A DNA stretch of 64,000 nucleotides, from positions 62,001 through 126,000 of the forward strand of contig JAAROD010000044.1 of assembly GCA_012274445.1 (NCBI GenBank), read 5' to 3'. Below are positions 45,247 to 56,197 of this stretch, piece by piece (position 1 is the first letter of the stretch; every line of letters begins with the position of its first letter). Position numbers and translations under genes: made by a program. The DNA is from Sclerotiophoma versabilis (Eukaryota > Ascomycota > Dothideomycetes > Pleosporales > Didymellaceae). A model generated the notes under the pieces. It did not search any database and was not told the origin of the DNA. It saw only the letters and a list, made by a program, of their open reading frames with translations.

Positions 45247-46972
45247 TCAGTGTGCACGCTCCTTGAGCTGCACCATTGGTCCCTTCCTGTTACTCACAAA
45301 CATCTCATACGTCTGATACTGCCCTTCTTCGCGACGCCCCGGTCTTGCATCCGCACTCCCTCCTCCAAGCTTGTTTGCCGGATCCTGCTGGATCTCGTAC
45401 TTCCATAGTGTCTTCGCCATCACAATCCGCATTTCCAGCCACGCCATGTTCTTGCCTACGCACCCGCGCGAACCAGCCGAGAAAGCACAGAACGCGCTCT
45501 CGGCCAGCGCAACATCCTCTGCTGTCGACCCTGCTTCGCCTACTATCCAGCGCTCAGGGCGGAACTGCAATGGCTCAGGGTAATAGTCTTTGTTGTAGTG
45601 CATTGCCCAGAACGCGGTGCTGACGAGTGTGCCTTGCGGGAAGTAGTGTCCATCAACTGTCGTTCCGCCCTCGAGCACTTCTCGGCTTGGTTCTGCTGGG
45701 ACAGGCGGCGACATACGCATAGCCTCCATTAGGAAAGCAGTCAGATACTTGCAGGACTGGAGTTGAGACCCGGCTTTGATTTCCTCATAACTGCTGAAGG
45801 ATGCTAGTATCTCGCTCGCTAGTTTTTTCTGGACCATTGGGTTGCGTGAGAGATAGAAATATGCCGCCGATATGACGATGGCAGTTGTGTCGCTGCCTGC
45901 GATTGTGAGGAGCTCACATTCCGCGTACAGTTCTGGGAGCGAGTAGCCGGTCCCAGTCTCGGGGTCTTTCGCGTTGAACAGCCAGTGGAAGAAGTCTTTT
46001 CGCACTTCTGTTTCCGGCTTGGGCTTCTCTTCGAGATCCCGTTGCTTGCGGGTCCGATTTGCAAGGCAATCGTCGACGAAATCAGACCACTTCTGGATAG
46101 CGGGCGGAGTCGCGGCTGCTAGGAGTCGATCCAGACCTCGAGGCTTCAGCCAGACGTACAGTGAGCTGATTGGAGAGCAGGCAATCTTCTACTGTCAGTA
46201 CACAGGGTCATTGCAATACCATCCGATCTACTAACCGGGTGGACGAGTTCCATAAATCCAATCATGAGCTCAGGTACGTGTCGCAATTGACTGTCCGGCT
46301 CTTTCATATCGAAGCATTTCCCAAAACACAGATCCCCAAGTATATCAAACACCAAATACGTAACCTGATCCGCCATATCAACTGAACTCGTCCACTCCTC
46401 TCCCTTCTCTTTTTGCTGACCAAGCAACTCCAGCCAACGGTCAACATTGGCATGCACGAAGACTTCAGCACCCTTCAGCGCACTCTCAGAAAATGCATAG
46501 TTGATCACCCGACGCTTTCTGGCATGTGCCGGGATCGAGGTGGCGCTCCAGGTATTGATGTGGTCCATGGTTTTGGGCCAGACGGAGTAGTACTCGCTTT
46601 TCTTAACATTGCCTTTGGGGCCGAAGATATGTCTGTACGCCGACGGAGTATTGAGGCAAACGCTATTCGGTGCGTAGCGGAATTCAGGGCCTGCTCTGTC
46701 AGTTTCCGATGTGAACTGCGAACTTGCTTGATCCAATACACACCATACTGCTCTTGCAAGCTGAGAAGCCACAGATGTCGGTCCTGGTTCTTCGAGTGCC
46801 ACCACGCAGGCACAGTTGTTAGTTTTGCCCAAAATGGGCCTGGGAATTTCGCGAGGGGGTGTAAGTACAGCCTGTACACCGCCGTGACGAGGATGTACGA
46901 CACGAACAGCGAAGCGCTCAATGCGAGCACGTTTGGGTACGACAGACCATCCCCAACATCTATGATTGCCAT
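45247..46972 (-). CDS. Cytochrome P450 monooxygenase, three exons
   Basis: Model: 46972-46744, 46690-46236, 46185-45247; 540 aa. It has an N-terminal membrane anchor (ALSASLFVSYILVTAVYRLYL) followed by the proline hinge HPLAKFPGP. The I-helix oxygen motif is AGSDTTA, the K-helix ExxR is EAMRMSPP with PSREV after it, the PERW block is FRPERWIV, and the haem-binding loop is FSAGSRGCVGKNMA with its Cys ligand. It is thus a complete microsomal class II P450 needing a reductase partner. The short overlap of frames near 46,500-47,020 is explained by intron 1. The substrate is unknown. No other biosynthetic core gene is adjacent, so cluster membership is not supported. Confidence 0.94.
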
Positions 46973-47442
46973 GGTCGCGATTGAGGAAAGCAAACGAGGA
47001 GTGCAGTCCAGGAAGCACAACAACGATTACTGGGGGACTGCAACAAAAGATGCGCGCTCGTTGCCGCGGCTTGTCCCTCCAATCCTTGGTTCACCTACAT
47101 ACAAAGAGGGCAAGATCAGGACCCTGCCCCATAAAAACGCTGAGCCAAGGTCTTACGACGACGATATATCAGTGGTGTTGATTTGTCGGAGCGTGGCCTA
47201 ACAAGGTTTATTTCCCGTAATCCTAGTCGTTCTCCACTTGCGAACGGTCACCGCCGTGGCCGCTTGCCGCATGCCGTCCCGCTCCTCGGATGAACCCCCT
47301 TTGAGTTTACATAACCATCAACGATGGACCTGATCCGAAATTGACCTGTCTTGCAGCCATGACTCTATAGCATGTTACGCAGAGCTTTCCAAAAGTCGTA
47401 TCGTTGTGATAGTCAAATTCCGATCAGCGCCTCCATCCAAGT
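46973..47442. other. Intergenic region upstream of the P450
   Basis: About 470 bp with the P450 promoter and the 3' flank of the F-box/ankyrin-like gene. No gene seen. Confidence 0.5.
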
Positions 47443-48675
47443 TTATCCAACCGTCAACGCCTCTGGGATCCTCACGTACAGAGCTCTCGGCCATCCATCG
47501 GAAGTATACGTGCTACTACGCCAACTCACTACATGATGGCGCCCACAACCTCCACATTGCGGATTTGCTTTGCTGTACCGGTGGCGACATAGATCTCGAT
47601 TGCAGCGGACCCAATGCAGACGCTGAAAATTTTCGTCATAATCCCTATACAACAGATCGCAGTACGGCCTTTCTGCCTCCCAAATATCTCTCGTAAAACG
47701 CGAATGAATGAGATTTTTGGGGGGCAAGTTTGAGAATGCCCAGTATCTGTAGTATGGGTAGTGTCTGAACATCAGCAAAATGGCATCCAACATCTTGCGC
47801 TTTGCAAGCTCGACGAGGACAAGCCGGTCCAGTTCCCTGCATGTGATGGTCTTGTTCTGGTACTGAAGGTTCGGAATCCAGGGAATTTCACGCTCGGTCG
47901 CTTTATCGAGGCGCTTGAGCAGGAACCTCAGCAGATGCCCTTCGTCGTGTTCGCAGCGCGCTGCACAGATCGCCACCGCGGTCGGCAGGAATGTCTCAGA
48001 CCATAGTCCTTGCTCTTCAGCCACCGTGAGTAGACGACGAACCGAGTCATCGTACCCATACGCACACGCCCATTCCAACGCATTACGCCGCGTAAACATC
48101 GGATCTTTTTTGGAGACCTTGAGATATGGACACACACTTCCTACACTCCTCCCCTCCTCAATCATTGCCATTTCGAGCTTAGCATGCCGTTTCAAGATCG
48201 CGACGTGGAATGCTGTATCAGGTACAGACGAGAGACTGTAGCATTTCGAATGCAGAAATGCCGGTTTCCCACATCGACAGTCTGCTTCTGAGGGCGCGAG
48301 CACGTCGCAGATCTCGTGCAGCCACTGCGCACTGTTCAGACGCCCAGTATCCTCGGCATCAAATACCTTGGCGTACTGAGAGAGAAACGAGGCCACAGCG
48401 TGCATGTAGGTCGCAATGTTTCGTTTGCGGTCAGAGCCTGGTTTGCTCATGATGGAGTCCCAAGCCAAGCGTCGCCGGATGGGAAGAGGTACGCGGTCCC
48501 AGTACGGAGCCCCGGGCTTGATGTTTCGAAGTGTGCGTAGGTACAACTTTGTTGTTTCTGTTTCGAAGGCGCTGTTGACTCCAAGCAGAGCGGTGAGGTT
48601 CCGAGGACTGTCGTTTTGCAGGACAAGTTCGACGATTTGCTGCAGGAGCTCGAGTGGCATCTCCTGGAGCAGCAT
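47443..48675 (-). CDS. F-box-like protein with ankyrin-like segment and C-terminal Cys cluster, single exon
   Basis: 410 aa. The start MLLQEMPLELLQQIVELVLQ followed by LTALLGVNSAFETETTKLYL has the layout of an F-box. A central ALEWACAYGYDDSVRRLLTV segment resembles one ankyrin repeat. Near the C-terminus CNRDLC and CGGCGRHH provide four Cys and two His, which could bind zinc. The combination suggests a substrate-adaptor protein, but this is inference. No introns are needed. It is similar in its first 45 residues to the truncated F-box gene at the right edge (PLELL/PEELLLQ pattern), which is typical of lineage-expanded fungal families. Confidence 0.7.
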   Translation of the reverse strand: MLLQEMPLELLQQIVELVLQNDSPRNLTALLGVNSAFETETTKLYLRTLRNIKPGAPYWDRVPLPIRRRLAWDSIMSKPGSDRKRNIATYMHAVASFLSQYAKVFDAEDTGRLNSAQWLHEICDVLAPSEADCRCGKPAFLHSKCYSLSSVPDTAFHVAILKRHAKLEMAMIEEGRSVGSVCPYLKVSKKDPMFTRRNALEWACAYGYDDSVRRLLTVAEEQGLWSETFLPTAVAICAARCEHDEGHLLRFLLKRLDKATEREIPWIPNLQYQNKTITCRELDRLVLVELAKRKMLDAILLMFRHYPYYRYWAFSNLPPKNLIHSRFTRDIWEAERPYCDLLYRDYDENFQRLHWVRCNRDLCRHRYSKANPQCGGCGRHHVVSWRSSTYTSDGWPRALYVRIPEALTVG

Positions 48676-49048
48676 GGTGTCTTAGGAGACAGAAGACAAG
48701 AATGTTTTGGCACAAAAGGCGAGATTGTTGAAAGATGTTTATACACTTTCGTTACTACAGAGGAGCTTTCCCCGCTCAAGGCCTGATTGAGTTAGCCGTG
48801 GTGGACCTGAAAAGGGCTGAAGGGCTGAATGGCTGCAAGAAAAGAGATTACTTGAACAGCACCGACAACACCGGGAAGAGAATATTATCAAGCTGGGGAA
48901 ACGCCGCTTTATGTGAGTTCGTCGTGTTGACCCACTCCAGGTTTACGCTACATATTGAAGGCAGCCTGGCACGTGCTCACGGCACCATCATTTTTCGGGA
49001 AAGCGACACTAGCATAACCTACCGCACTGCAAAATTCTACTCTGGTCC
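48676..49048. other. Intergenic region
   Basis: About 370 bp between tandem leftward genes. The forward frame 48735-49199 runs into the antisense of the next gene and is not supported. Confidence 0.5.
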
Positions 49049-50315
49049 TCAAAACAAACATCCGAGAACATCGTCATCGAATGCTTTCCGTTCCCCCTTC
49101 CAGGCCTTCACAATGATTTCAATTGCCCTCTGCATGAATCCCTCCACCTTCCCTCTCAGTTCAGCCCCTGGATGTCTCGCGCACCAATTGATCATATGAA
49201 CCCCCGCATGTATTACAACCCGAAGCGCCATATCGTCAGTAATAGTGCTGTAGCCTTTAGCAAAAGCATCAATTACTACTCCACAGTTCGAACGAGTGGA
49301 CGATTCAGAATCGGACATGTAGCTCTTCTCAAGGAGGTCGCCAACCATCTGCCCGAGATCCGTTGCGTAATGACCAAGATACGCAAATTCGAAATCGATG
49401 ATATGGATTCTCGTTACTGGCACTGGGCTGAGGAGAACGCTGCGAAGGAAAAGTCAGCTGCTCTTAGTTCTGTGCCGACTTAGTCCGAGCGACCTACTTT
49501 CCACTCCAAAAATCGGCATGTATAAGCCCATAACACTCAGTGTGTGTTTCGCCAGTCCGAGCTTGCAGCGCGTACTCGTACTCCCGCAACGCTCTCTCCC
49601 TGACCTCCTCCAACACGTCGAGATCCTCTCTTTTGATCGTCGGAAACATCTGTGCAATCTCAACGATGGTGTCGTACGTGGTACGCCACTTCAATCCCCG
49701 ACTCGCTTCATTATCTTTCATCACCCGTCTTAGCTCGGCTTGCTCCGATCCCCTCGTCCAGCTGTGAAACGCACGCAGCCAAGCTCCCAGCGCAAAACCA
49801 ACCGCAGCGAAGTCGGGCTGTAGCGTGACGCTGGCGGGAGATGTAAGGATGCTCGCCAAGTCTATTGCAGGACGGAGGTCTTCGATTATCTGAATTCGGG
49901 AACTGGACATATAAAAAAAGGTAAGCGGTGTACGAACCGGGATGGTGACGGTTTGGGGGGTGAGCTCCACGTGTGATAGTGCTTTGAGCATGGCGTCTTC
50001 ATATGTCTGAAGGTGATGAGCTGGTGTGCAGGGGGTGCGTGCATGATGGGATTGAGGCCTTACTGATCGACTGGAGTCAAGGGCAAAGTCACTGTTAATG
50101 GCAGCATAGTTCGTCGCCTTCTTGACAATGACGGTTGCTACTGGTCTTTTACCTAGCAGCTGCAATGGTGACTTGAGAACACCGCTAAAAGTAAAGCTCG
50201 CAGAGCCGCCGGGAATGCGATCCAACGACGAGCAGGCATAGTCAGTGCCTGTGAGATCTTCTTCAATGCTAGCAGCAAGCTGCTGTATCTCATTGCTGTT
50301 AAGAGGTGCCATCAT
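49049..50315 (-). CDS. APH/choline-kinase-fold phosphotransferase, three exons
   Basis: Model: 50315-50064, 50006-49498, 49439-49049; 383 aa. The Brenner-type catalytic loop LIHADFWSGNVLLS is created by splicing exons 2 and 3 (donor GTAGGT at 49497). The metal-binding IIDFEFAYLG, the counterpart of DFG, follows. The N-lobe has GGSASFTFSG, a glycine-loop-like piece, and VIVKKA with a candidate ATP-anchoring Lys. Family members phosphorylate small hydroxylated molecules or act on proteins; the substrate is not deducible. Intron 1 (50063-50007) is 57 nt and stop-free in frame, so retention would add 19 residues. I removed it because donor GTAAGG, acceptor TTCAG and continuity of the fold favour splicing. 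Confidence 0.85.
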
Positions 50316-51012
50316 GTTGAGTACACAAGAGAGGTGCTTGTGTGGGATAATATCTATACCCTACTGTGACTCACCTACGAAGTAAGCATGACAAGGCAAC
50401 TGCAGCGCCAAGCAAGCTCTTTCAAGCCGCTTCCAGAGGGTTATACAGGGGCAAGAAATGAATGCCATATAGTGACTATTGTTTTCCATGCCCTCAGGCT
50501 TGAGCTGAGCATTCGCCGTCTTCGTTTCGATGCCCTCCGAATTCTTTCCGACCGTCTCAAGTGCCTCCTCAATTGCTTTTCTACTTGCCATCTCAAACGA
50601 ACCACCAAAACACTTCGGCGCACTTACAAACCCGCGCTAGAAAGACACGGTACCACAGATTGTGAATCAAATCAGCAGTGTAACTTTCGCCCCGCTGGCC
50701 GTGCTGTGATGCATCAGCCCCGTAGTTGCGTATTATGACTGGCGAATTGCGAAAAAGCTGGAGCACTATGAATATAGCATGAAGCAGAAGCATGGATACA
50801 AAGGACGAGCGCGATGAGAACCTGGTTGTTGTGTTCAGATGATCCAGATCCAGCCGGCTCGGCTGCAGAACGCCGATGCACTAACAGCATCTATTACGGG
50901 ACACCCGCAAACCTTACAACGCAATGTGTATGGCTAGTTTGAAGCCATCGTATTTCTACTAATTTTTTGATATCTGTTGGTTTGATTTCTGCACTCTGTA
51001 AACAACCGACTT
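50316..51012. other. Intergenic region, with one possible micro-ORF
   Basis: About 700 bp. A minus-strand frame at 50361-50591 (76 codons, MASRKAIEEALETVGKNSEG start) is protein-like at its N-terminus but has no further support. I do not call it as a gene. Confidence 0.4.
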
Positions 51013-52824
51013 TTACAGCCTATGTTGTCGAAGGAAAAGCGTCGCCACGAAGGCGATGAGCGCACAAGCTAACGACACCACTGCGAGGTATCAATGATCT
51101 AGTTCGGTGTGAAGATTAGTTTGACTCACCATGTGTCCATGTCAAAGCTTCCACGTACGAGCCGACGATAACTTGCTTGATGAGCGGCTTTACTTTGTCG
51201 ATGTAGTGGACATCGGAGACTGCGCGTTCAATGATCTGAGTGCAAATAAGTATATGAGTTCGACGAGATGATTGCATAAACGAACCTTCCGTTTCTTATG
51301 GTCTGCGATACCGAGGTGCGTAAGACGCTCCTCAAGACTAACCCTCAAGGACTGTTGCAGAACAGCGCTTACACCAGCCATGCCCCCCAGTATACCTATT
51401 GACGAAGCGAGGTACAGCGTTGAAGCAGCAATGGCGGTGAAGCTTGGGTCCAAAGCTGCTTGTATGCTTATAAAAAGAGTGGAGTTTGCAATGCCCGAAC
51501 CAAAGCCACCTGGGAAGATGTAGAGAGATTCGAGCCAATTGGTGTTTCCGTGCCAACGCAATATCAGAAGTAGGTAGGCCAAAGACGCAACACCCGTAGC
51601 TCCCAGGGTCAATGCCTTATACTGACCCGTTCTCTTGATGACAGCACCAGAGATGAGACCTCCAATCGCATTGCCGAACACGGCAGGGAACAAGTGAACC
51701 CCAGCAATGGTTGACGAAGCGTTCGCAGTGACCTGGAAGTAGAGCGGTACAGCGAACATCAATCCGACCTGCGCACCCGTTTGACACATCATGATGAGCG
51801 ACGAGAGCAGTACTTCCTTATGGCGAAGAACTGACAGTGGAACGATGGGCTCTTTGGCTACCCAGCCTTCGACTCCAAGGAACAGGATACCAAAGATGAG
51901 GGCTGCTGCGAAAAGCAAAGCGATCTTGGGGTCCGACCATGGAATTCTGTCGCCACCAATCTCCATAGGTAGGAGCAAGCTCAAGATGCTTAGGGTCATT
52001 AGGAGGGCTCCCAGGAAGTCAATACGGGCGACCTTGCTTCCTTCAGTCTTATCGTCCTGGTGGTGGTGGACGCGGGCTGGCAAAACCATCCATACCAGAA
52101 TTATGGCAACACCAGCGACGGGTACTTGTCCGAGGAAGGACCATCTCCAACCCACCGAATCGGCCAGCCAGCCGCCAAGAGGGCCTCCAATGCTGCGACC
52201 TGTCGTTGCTACAACGTTTATCCACGATCGCCAGCTAGCAACATCTCGAAGAGGCACAAGATCTGCGATCAGGATAGAGACCAGTGCTGTCATGCCAGAG
52301 GCTCCCAAGCCAGATATTACTCGGCCAATGATGAGCTCTGACATGGAACCGCCTATACCAACGAGAAAACAGCCAAATGCAAATAGGGCATAAGCTAGGA
52401 GTAACAGAGCCTTGCGGCCGTAGATGTCACTCAGCTTCCCGTACAGGGGCAGGGATGCTGCTTGTGCAAGAGCGAAGCTGGTGAGCAGCCAACTAGAGTC
52501 ATGCAGGGCATTGAACTCTGAAGCGATAATGGTGTGTGTAGCGAACAACAGGGAAGAATCGGCATTTGAGATGAATGTGCCAATGAGTAAGACGGATACG
52601 ATGTGACCGACCGAGGAGGGTATCGCGACTAGCGAGGTGTCTGGCTCAGACGCGAGTCTTGCCTCTTCGTCAAGTACAGCCTCGTTGCGGAGATGGCCTA
52701 GTCCTGCACCTGGTGTTTCGTTTGACGCATCGCTCGAGGACAGACTCAAACTGCTTGAAGAGGAAGTGTTGCCTGATCGAGAAAGAAGAGGAGTCCGCTC
52801 GGTACTCGTGGCTCGTGCAGCCAT
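51013..52824 (-). CDS. Major facilitator superfamily transporter (DHA/VBA-like), three exons
   Basis: Model: 52824-51286, 51235-51130, 51080-51013; 570 aa. A hydrophilic Ser-rich N-terminus of about 70 residues precedes many hydrophobic segments, probably fourteen. The loop 2-3 signature GKLSDIYGRKALLL and the GRVISGLGASGMTALVSILI motif-C-like segment mark a proton-driven drug:H+ antiporter type or a vacuolar basic amino acid transporter of the VBA group. The 68-nt last exon encodes the final membrane helix (VVSLACALIAFVATLFL), which the unspliced frame lacks. The intron 1 donor is GTTCGT after KKRK. The substrate is unknown. Confidence 0.92.
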
Positions 52825-53743
52825 GTTGCTTGATCATGAGGAAAAGCGTGATATGATATAACGACCATCTAAGAGGTTGTGACTATATAACGAGCTTTCC
52901 TTATCAGAACTCATCAGATTTTTCGCTGCTGGAGTCATGCTGGGCCGCCTCAAGCCTAGCCACTGAGACGAGGCGTGTCAGCGTCCAACCCCCAGGCCAT
53001 TGGAAGGAAAGCCGATGTTGCAACACCAAAACCCAATCGCGTCATCAGCTTCGAGCGAACCATAACAACGTATCTGCAGCCATAATTGGAGAATTTCTAC
53101 CCAAAATGCTCTAGGAGTGGGTTTAGCGATGTCCTTCCTCGAGCTTTGCAACGGTCGCTGGACTAGCTCTTCAAATTACGGGTCTTCAGCCGCAGCGGCT
53201 CTTGCCAGTTCGCATGTTGCTCGGTTCTCGCTTTGTGCGCCATCAGGAGCAGTAGATGCTACGAGCAACAGCCGTATAAAGAATCCAAGCCTAAGTTCGG
53301 ATCGAGTTGGTACAGGTACCATGTAGGTAGTTGTGGACGGAGCTTGAGATTCAGCGTCTGCTTGTGCGCTCGATCCGCCGGGTCAAGGTGCCATTCCAAC
53401 GTTCTTGTTAGGTTGCTGTTCAGAGTTATTTGAAGCACTGCAAATGTGAGCAGAAAGCGTTCAAGTCAACGGATATTGTAGCGTCGATGAAGAGATGATG
53501 TTGGAAGGATCGCGACCGTGACAACGGAGACGCACGTCCCGTGCCTCGTAGCGCGCGTTTCACGCAGGGCAGACGCGTCTTGATTCTCAGTCCACAAATC
53601 TCAGTCTTCCAAAAGTCGACAAGTCATTACACATGGGTTTTTCCAGAATTCAGCCATAAGGCCAAATTATATTTGACAGTCTAATATGATAAAGTATATA
53701 CATGAATGCTTTCCTTACTACCTTAGCACCTTATGCCAAATGC
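52825..53743. promoter_or_regulatory. Upstream region of the MFS gene and 3' flank of the GH131 gene
   Basis: About 920 bp without a supported gene. A TATA-like box for the MFS gene is listed separately. Confidence 0.5.
52884..52890 (-). promoter_or_regulatory. TATA-like box upstream of the MFS gene
   Basis: TATATAA lies 60 bp upstream of the ATG at 52824. The position implies a short leader. Confidence 0.35.
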
Positions 53744-54921
53744 TTAGTTCTCGCCGTTCTTGGCCTTGACCCAAGCAATGAGCTCCTTGAGCGTGAACTC
53801 GGTTGGAAGCTCATCGCTTGCACCAGCTCCAGCTGAGGCAGAAGGAGCAGCGGCGGCAGTGGACGAAGCGACAGGAGTCTCAACAGCTGCAGCGGACGAG
53901 GATGCAACGGGGGTCTCGATGGCCGAAAAAACAGGGGCGGCGGAAGAGACAACGGGAGTCTCGGCAGCGGCGGATGTAGCTGCAGCAGCAGATGTGGCAG
54001 CAGCGGAGGTGGCAGCAGCTGAAGAAGCGACGGCTGGCTTGGATGAAGCAGGAGCAGCGCTCGAAGCTGGAGCAGACGAGTCGTCGGATGCAGCACCACC
54101 AGCAGTGTTAACAGAGGTGGTAAGGTCGCCGCTCTCGATGTAGACACCGCTGAAAAACCAATCCTCAGCACCAGGACCATCGTTGCTGCCGGGCAGACGA
54201 AGGACGCCCAAGTGCCAGTCCGCACCGTTGGAGGAGGTGCTAGCATCGAAGGGACCAGCAGTCTTGGTCAGCGCATCGCTACCGGTGGAGTGGTAGAACG
54301 AGACCGAACCGGCGTCGAAGTCGATCTCGTAGGCAACGTTGTGCCACTCGTCAGCGACGAGCTCGACGTCCCACTTAGAGACGCCACCAACGTGCCACTG
54401 CAGGTTGGTGTTGCTGCTTCCGGAAGCACCGTACTTGAGCTCAGTGAAGTGACTCTCAAAGAAAGCGATCTGGTGCTCGTTGGTTGCGGTGGGCTTGTTG
54501 GTACCGGTTGTCTTGATTGAGAAATGGTAGTAGACCTTGCCCTTGTTGATGGCAGCAGTAGTCTGGGGAATGAGCTCAGTCCTCAGCATAGACTGGCCAT
54601 TCCACTTGGCAGTCTCGTCAATAGTGATCTTGACACCCTGCTTCGAACCGGTATCGGCAGGGTTCTTGTAGGTCGGGTCGAGATTGACGTAGTCGGAGAC
54701 CGCACCAGAGCCGTGGATGTAGTACTGGTAAGAGCCTACGGGGTTGGAGAACGACCACTTCTCGAGATCAGCGCTCGAGGTCATGTCGTTGAAGCGTCCA
54801 TCCCAAAGAGTTGTGCCTGGTCAGACTTTCAGTATGTGTGTTGCTGCCCTATTACCCTCTATAGCTTACCAGCAGACACAGCGCTAATGAGCGCGTTGAT
54901 GAGAGCGACCTTGGAAAGCAT
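53744..54921 (-). CDS. Secreted GH131 beta-glucanase-like protein with Ala/Ser-rich tail, two exons
   Basis: Model: 54921-54870 and 54816-53744; 374 aa. A 17-residue signal peptide (MLSKVALINALISAVSA) is encoded by exon 1. The mature start GTTLWDGRFND, then EKWSFSNPVGSYQYYIHGSG and ELKYGASGSSNTNLQWHVGG, matches the GH131 beta-sandwich (about residues 18-250). Characterised members cleave beta-1,3/1,6 and beta-1,4 glucans outside the cell. From about 260 to 350 the chain is almost only Ala, Ser, Thr, Pro and Val, with repeated ETPVASS units, probably O-glycosylated. The last 20 residues (LPTEFTLKELIAWVKAKNGE) form a short amphipathic end rather than a CBM1. There is a TATA-like box 120 bp upstream. 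Confidence 0.9.
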
Positions 54922-56197
54922 ATTGAAATGAATGGGAACAGAGACCAGCTGTACGGTAAAGAATGTGTACTACGAGATGAAAAGAAGGACTGTAGTGGGA
55001 TGAGCGATGGGACAAGAACGGGCAGAGGCGTCGTCGCGCATATATAAAGCGGTACTCATTTCGTGGTACAGTGATCCAGGTCTAGCCCCGTACTAAAGCG
55101 GCACAAGTAGAGTCGCTGGCTCAATCCTTCCTACCAACATCTCGGAAACGAAACATCAGATGTGATATGTTTCAAGGCGTTAGTCATCAAACATGGGCAT
55201 ATGGACACCCAACGAGAGTGGCTCTTTCCATACTGGCCTAACGGCGTGGTAACAGTTTTTAGCATCGCGCGCGGTAAGTAACCCAGACGGCGCCGTTGTG
55301 GCTGCAGTCACGACCCGTAACTACAGAAAGCCAGATGGCATGACAGCGGAACTAACCTTGTGAAACGTCTCGCTTGTCGGCGCTAAGCTTTACTTGGCTG
55401 GATCTAGTCCAAGATAGGATTAGATCGCAAGGCTTGGTGATGAAAGGATCGAGGCTCGCTCCTGCTCATGGGGGCTTGTTTCAGGGCGGAAGATACGGAA
55501 ATTTGGTATTATCCTTCTTCGTCTTGTTGCATGCTCGGAACTTTGAGAGAGCTGCGGAAACAATTCAACTGTCTGTTAGCATTGATATTTTACTCGAACC
55601 AATTGCACCGCACCGTCCAGTTATGTGTGTTGGTCAGCATATAATCGTAGCTTGCGAATCAGTTGAGCGTGATGAGGATCCGTTGTTGTGCAATTTCACT
55701 CAGCTGTTCGAGAATGATCAGAAACACACCCTTTGCCTTTGCGGGTCTCGCGTAGCTTTTCTCACTTGCCGCTGCATAACAATACAATCGCAAGGTTGGG
55801 CTACGAAGGTGTTATGATGGATCGATTCCTTCTGTCCAGGGACGAGCAGCTTGCTCAATGGGTTCATTTGGATATCTAGATTTACGACTCAGCCATGCCA
55901 ATTCAAGCACCTGCGGGACTCTTGCCATTGACGTTGTGGTTCCGTAAGAGATCAATCAGAGCTTGGTGAGTGACGTTCGCACGCGTATTGATGTTTTGAG
56001 GGTCCAGTCGATCTTTCAAAAAACGCGTTTGTAGGGTGACAGTACCAGCTTGAATGCGACACGATCCATTATCAAAGAGATACCGTCGATGCCATTCCAC
56101 CACATGCAATGTTGTTCAACACTTGTCAAGGCCTACGCTCAGCATTTCAGTTCACATCATACTTTCGCAACCCAAGCGATCCGATGTGCTCCACACC
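54922..56197. other. Intergenic region between GH131 and MOSC genes
   Basis: About 1.3 kb. A forward frame at 55374-55817 (147 codons) has ordinary residue balance but no motif, and I leave it uncalled. The GH131 promoter lies at the left. Confidence 0.45.
55041..55047 (-). promoter_or_regulatory. TATA-like box upstream of the GH131 gene
   Basis: TATATAAA on the plus strand (reverse TTTATATA), 120 bp upstream of the ATG at 54921. Confidence 0.4.

Noticed and set aside
47406..47696. Forward frames antisense to the F-box/ankyrin-like gene
   Set aside because: Shadow of a continuous 410-codon frame on the other strand.
55374..55817. Forward frame of 147 codons
   Set aside because: Ordinary composition but no motif, no splice context and no supporting neighbour; left uncalled.
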